A stretch of 5,973 nucleotides of DNA from Candidatus Bathyarchaeota archaeon (GTDB lineage Archaea > Asgardarchaeota > Lokiarchaeia > Sigyniarchaeales > Sigyniarchaeaceae), in the NCBI GenBank assembly GCA_014729935.1, contig WJJB01000260.1:1-5973 (forward strand), given 5' to 3'. The notes beneath the pieces are model-generated. The model was not told where the DNA came from and ran no database searches. It saw only the letters and a list, made by a program, of their open reading frames with translations. The first letter of the stretch is position 1; each line of letters opens with the position of its first letter. Shown here in pieces: positions 4,847 to 5,973 of this stretch. Both the position numbers and the translations under genes were made by a program.

Positions 4847-5836
4847 TCAGTCCAAGTGCAATTCCCGTGGAAACTTTTCCAAGATTTTAACCAATGAGCG
4901 ATACCGGTTCACGTTCCCGTTGAATTTTTCCGATAATAATCCCGTCTCTGCGAGTAAAGGAGAAATGCTACTTTGAAATAATTTGACCAAGCCAGGATCG
5001 CCCTCGCTCATTACGATGAAGAAGAACTTATCTGGAGTTAGAGGTGTCGTCTCGGTAGAATTTATGCTTTTAATGGGGAAGAAATTGATGGAAATATTTC
5101 GCTCGGTGAATGATACAAAATCTGAAAACCGGATAAGCATGTAATTGCATGTGGTACCCTTTTCTAACGATTGAAAGAGAAGCGTCGATAATTGGGCCGA
5201 GATCAAGTTCTCCAAGATGGTGTCCTTCTCATCTTCTTCCATAGCCGTGAATCTAAAATGTGATGAGAGATCTTGGTAGAACATGGTGGCAACAGGAAGT
5301 CCTTGCACCGAAATGCAACTGAATAATAGATCCATCTTCTTGGATCTCTCTTGAGGTGCATTTACTAAAAAGCTGGCAGCATCTTCAGAAATCAAATTAT
5401 AACTCATCATGGTTTCGGAGAAGATTTCGTCGCACTTGGCTGTAAAATCCGTTGGATCCGCCATGATTTTATCTAACACTTTGCGCTTTACCTTCATGGC
5501 ATCAATGAATTTTTCAATGAATAATTCGAGCAAGGAACCTGCGATTGATTTATCTTGTATTTCCGAGGTAGGATAATCCATGCAAAAATGAAGTGTGATG
5601 GATTCACGCTTATCTTCGAATGTTTTGGATTTCAAGAGGAGCCGGTGCTCTTCAGAGTGATTTACTTCTTGCTCGTGTATCCTGAATGGCGTGTGGCATA
5701 TAGCATCCAATCGACCGTCCCTAATATTCCTGGCAAAACTCAAGGCGAACTTGATAAGGGACATGTAACTATCGATTTCCCGTGAGGAAAACCACAGAAC
5801 CGTCTCATTACCTTCCAAAATTCCAAATGTTGGCAT
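4847..5836 (-). CDS. Candidate tandem longin-domain protein (Asgard-type)
   Basis: This 329-residue soluble protein has no recognised catalytic motif. Its predicted order of strands and helices fits the longin/roadblock fold twice. In domain 1, TFGILE and TVLWFSS form a hairpin around GNE, followed by a helix (SYMSLIKFALSFARNI), strands to about residue 90, and a helix near 98-120. In domain 2 (168-300), DLLFSCISVQ-GLP-VATMFYQDLS is followed by a helix (DTILENLISAQLSTLLFQSL), strands (NYMLIRFSDF, ISINFFPIKS, KFFFIVMSEG) and a closing helix (GLVKLFQSSISPLL). The strand-GLP-strand then long helix pattern is common in Asgard longin/roadblock proteins. In eukaryotes such domains bind or activate small GTPases and act in trafficking; a GTPase partner here is inference. 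The fold call is by eye. The ATG at 5836 has AAGGA 8 nt upstream. Confidence 0.75.
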   Translation of the reverse strand: MPTFGILEGNETVLWFSSREIDSYMSLIKFALSFARNIRDGRLDAICHTPFRIHEQEVNHSEEHRLLLKSKTFEDKRESITLHFCMDYPTSEIQDKSIAGSLLELFIEKFIDAMKVKRKVLDKIMADPTDFTAKCDEIFSETMMSYNLISEDAASFLVNAPQERSKKMDLLFSCISVQGLPVATMFYQDLSSHFRFTAMEEDEKDTILENLISAQLSTLLFQSLEKGTTCNYMLIRFSDFVSFTERNISINFFPIKSINSTETTPLTPDKFFFIVMSEGDPGLVKLFQSSISPLLAETGLLSEKFNGNVNRYRSLVKILEKFPRELHLD

Positions 5837-5881
5837 CTCGCGATTCCTTGGAGAAAATTAATTTCTTGTGATTAGTAACTG

Positions 5882-5892
5882 TGATAAAAACC
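5882..5892 (-). promoter_or_regulatory. Candidate TATA box of the longin-like gene
   Basis: On the minus strand GGTTTTTATCA lies about 50 nt before the ATG at 5836. Transcription about 25 nt downstream would give a leader of about 26 nt that includes the AAGGA site. The match to the TATA consensus is weak, and no better candidate is visible nearby. Confidence 0.35.
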
Positions 5893-5913
5893 ATGTAAGT
5901 CTATCCCTAACCT

Positions 5914-5930
5914 GTTAAAAAGTTAACTTT
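5914..5930. repeat. Perfect 12-bp palindrome, candidate operator
   Basis: AAAGTTAACTTT (5919-5930) is a perfect palindrome. It overlaps a second inverted repeat, GTTAA-4-TTAAC (5914-5927). Both lie about 25-40 bp upstream of the candidate TATA box of the longin-like gene, a position suited to an activator. The sequence is AT-rich, so chance is possible. The remaining bases to the window end contain no gene. Confidence 0.35.
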
Positions 5931-5973
5931 AAGGCTCTAAACGTGTTCTGGGAATTTCTGATCAGTCTTGATC

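Noticed and set aside
5960..5973. Inverted repeat GATCA-4-TGATC at the right edge
   Set aside because: The arms are only 5 bp and the window ends there, so its context cannot be judged.

Overview
The window most likely comes from an archaeon, and an Asgard (Promethearchaeota-type) archaeon fits best. A clear archaeal BRE/TATA promoter and Shine-Dalgarno (SD) sites preceding ATG starts point to archaea. The gene content adds several eukaryote-like items: a TPR protein ending in a RING/PHD-like zinc finger, a protein whose predicted strand/helix order fits two longin-type domains in tandem, and a VTT (VMP1/TMEM41/DedA) membrane protein. The archaeal assignment is firm from the signals; the Asgard assignment is inference from the protein families. 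No mobile element, CRISPR array, rRNA or tRNA was seen.

Layout, left to right. On the + strand, a left-truncated basic protein of unknown function (2-373) is followed 12 nt later by a VTT/DedA-family membrane protein (386-1270). Three minus-strand genes follow. In transcription order they are a short-chain dehydrogenase/reductase (3748-2963), a RimK-type ATP-grasp ligase (2897-1977) and the TPR plus zinc-finger protein (1973-1212). The ligase stop and the TPR protein start are only 3 nt apart, so these two are almost certainly co-transcribed. The reductase is separated from them by 65 nt with T-rich runs that may terminate it. The TPR gene and the VTT gene run tail to tail and overlap by 59 bp.

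A 298-bp divergent intergenic region (3749-4046) separates the reductase from a + strand stand-alone RAM (Lrp/AsnC ligand-binding) domain protein (4047-4286). Next come two minus-strand genes: a 98-residue helical protein of unknown function (4598-4302) with the best promoter in the window, and the 329-residue tandem-longin candidate (5836-4847). The 248-bp gap between these two (4599-4846) is rich in inverted repeats, including a recurring GGATTA-based element. The last 137 bp (5837-5973) hold upstream signals of the longin gene and no gene.

How the genes work together: the strongest functional link visible is the ATP-grasp/TPR-RING pair. An amino-acid ligase that could modify a protein or cofactor is coupled to a possible E3-like or scaffold protein. 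The other genes look like independent units. The most noteworthy items are this pair, the tandem-longin protein, and the repeat-rich region upstream of the 98-residue gene.
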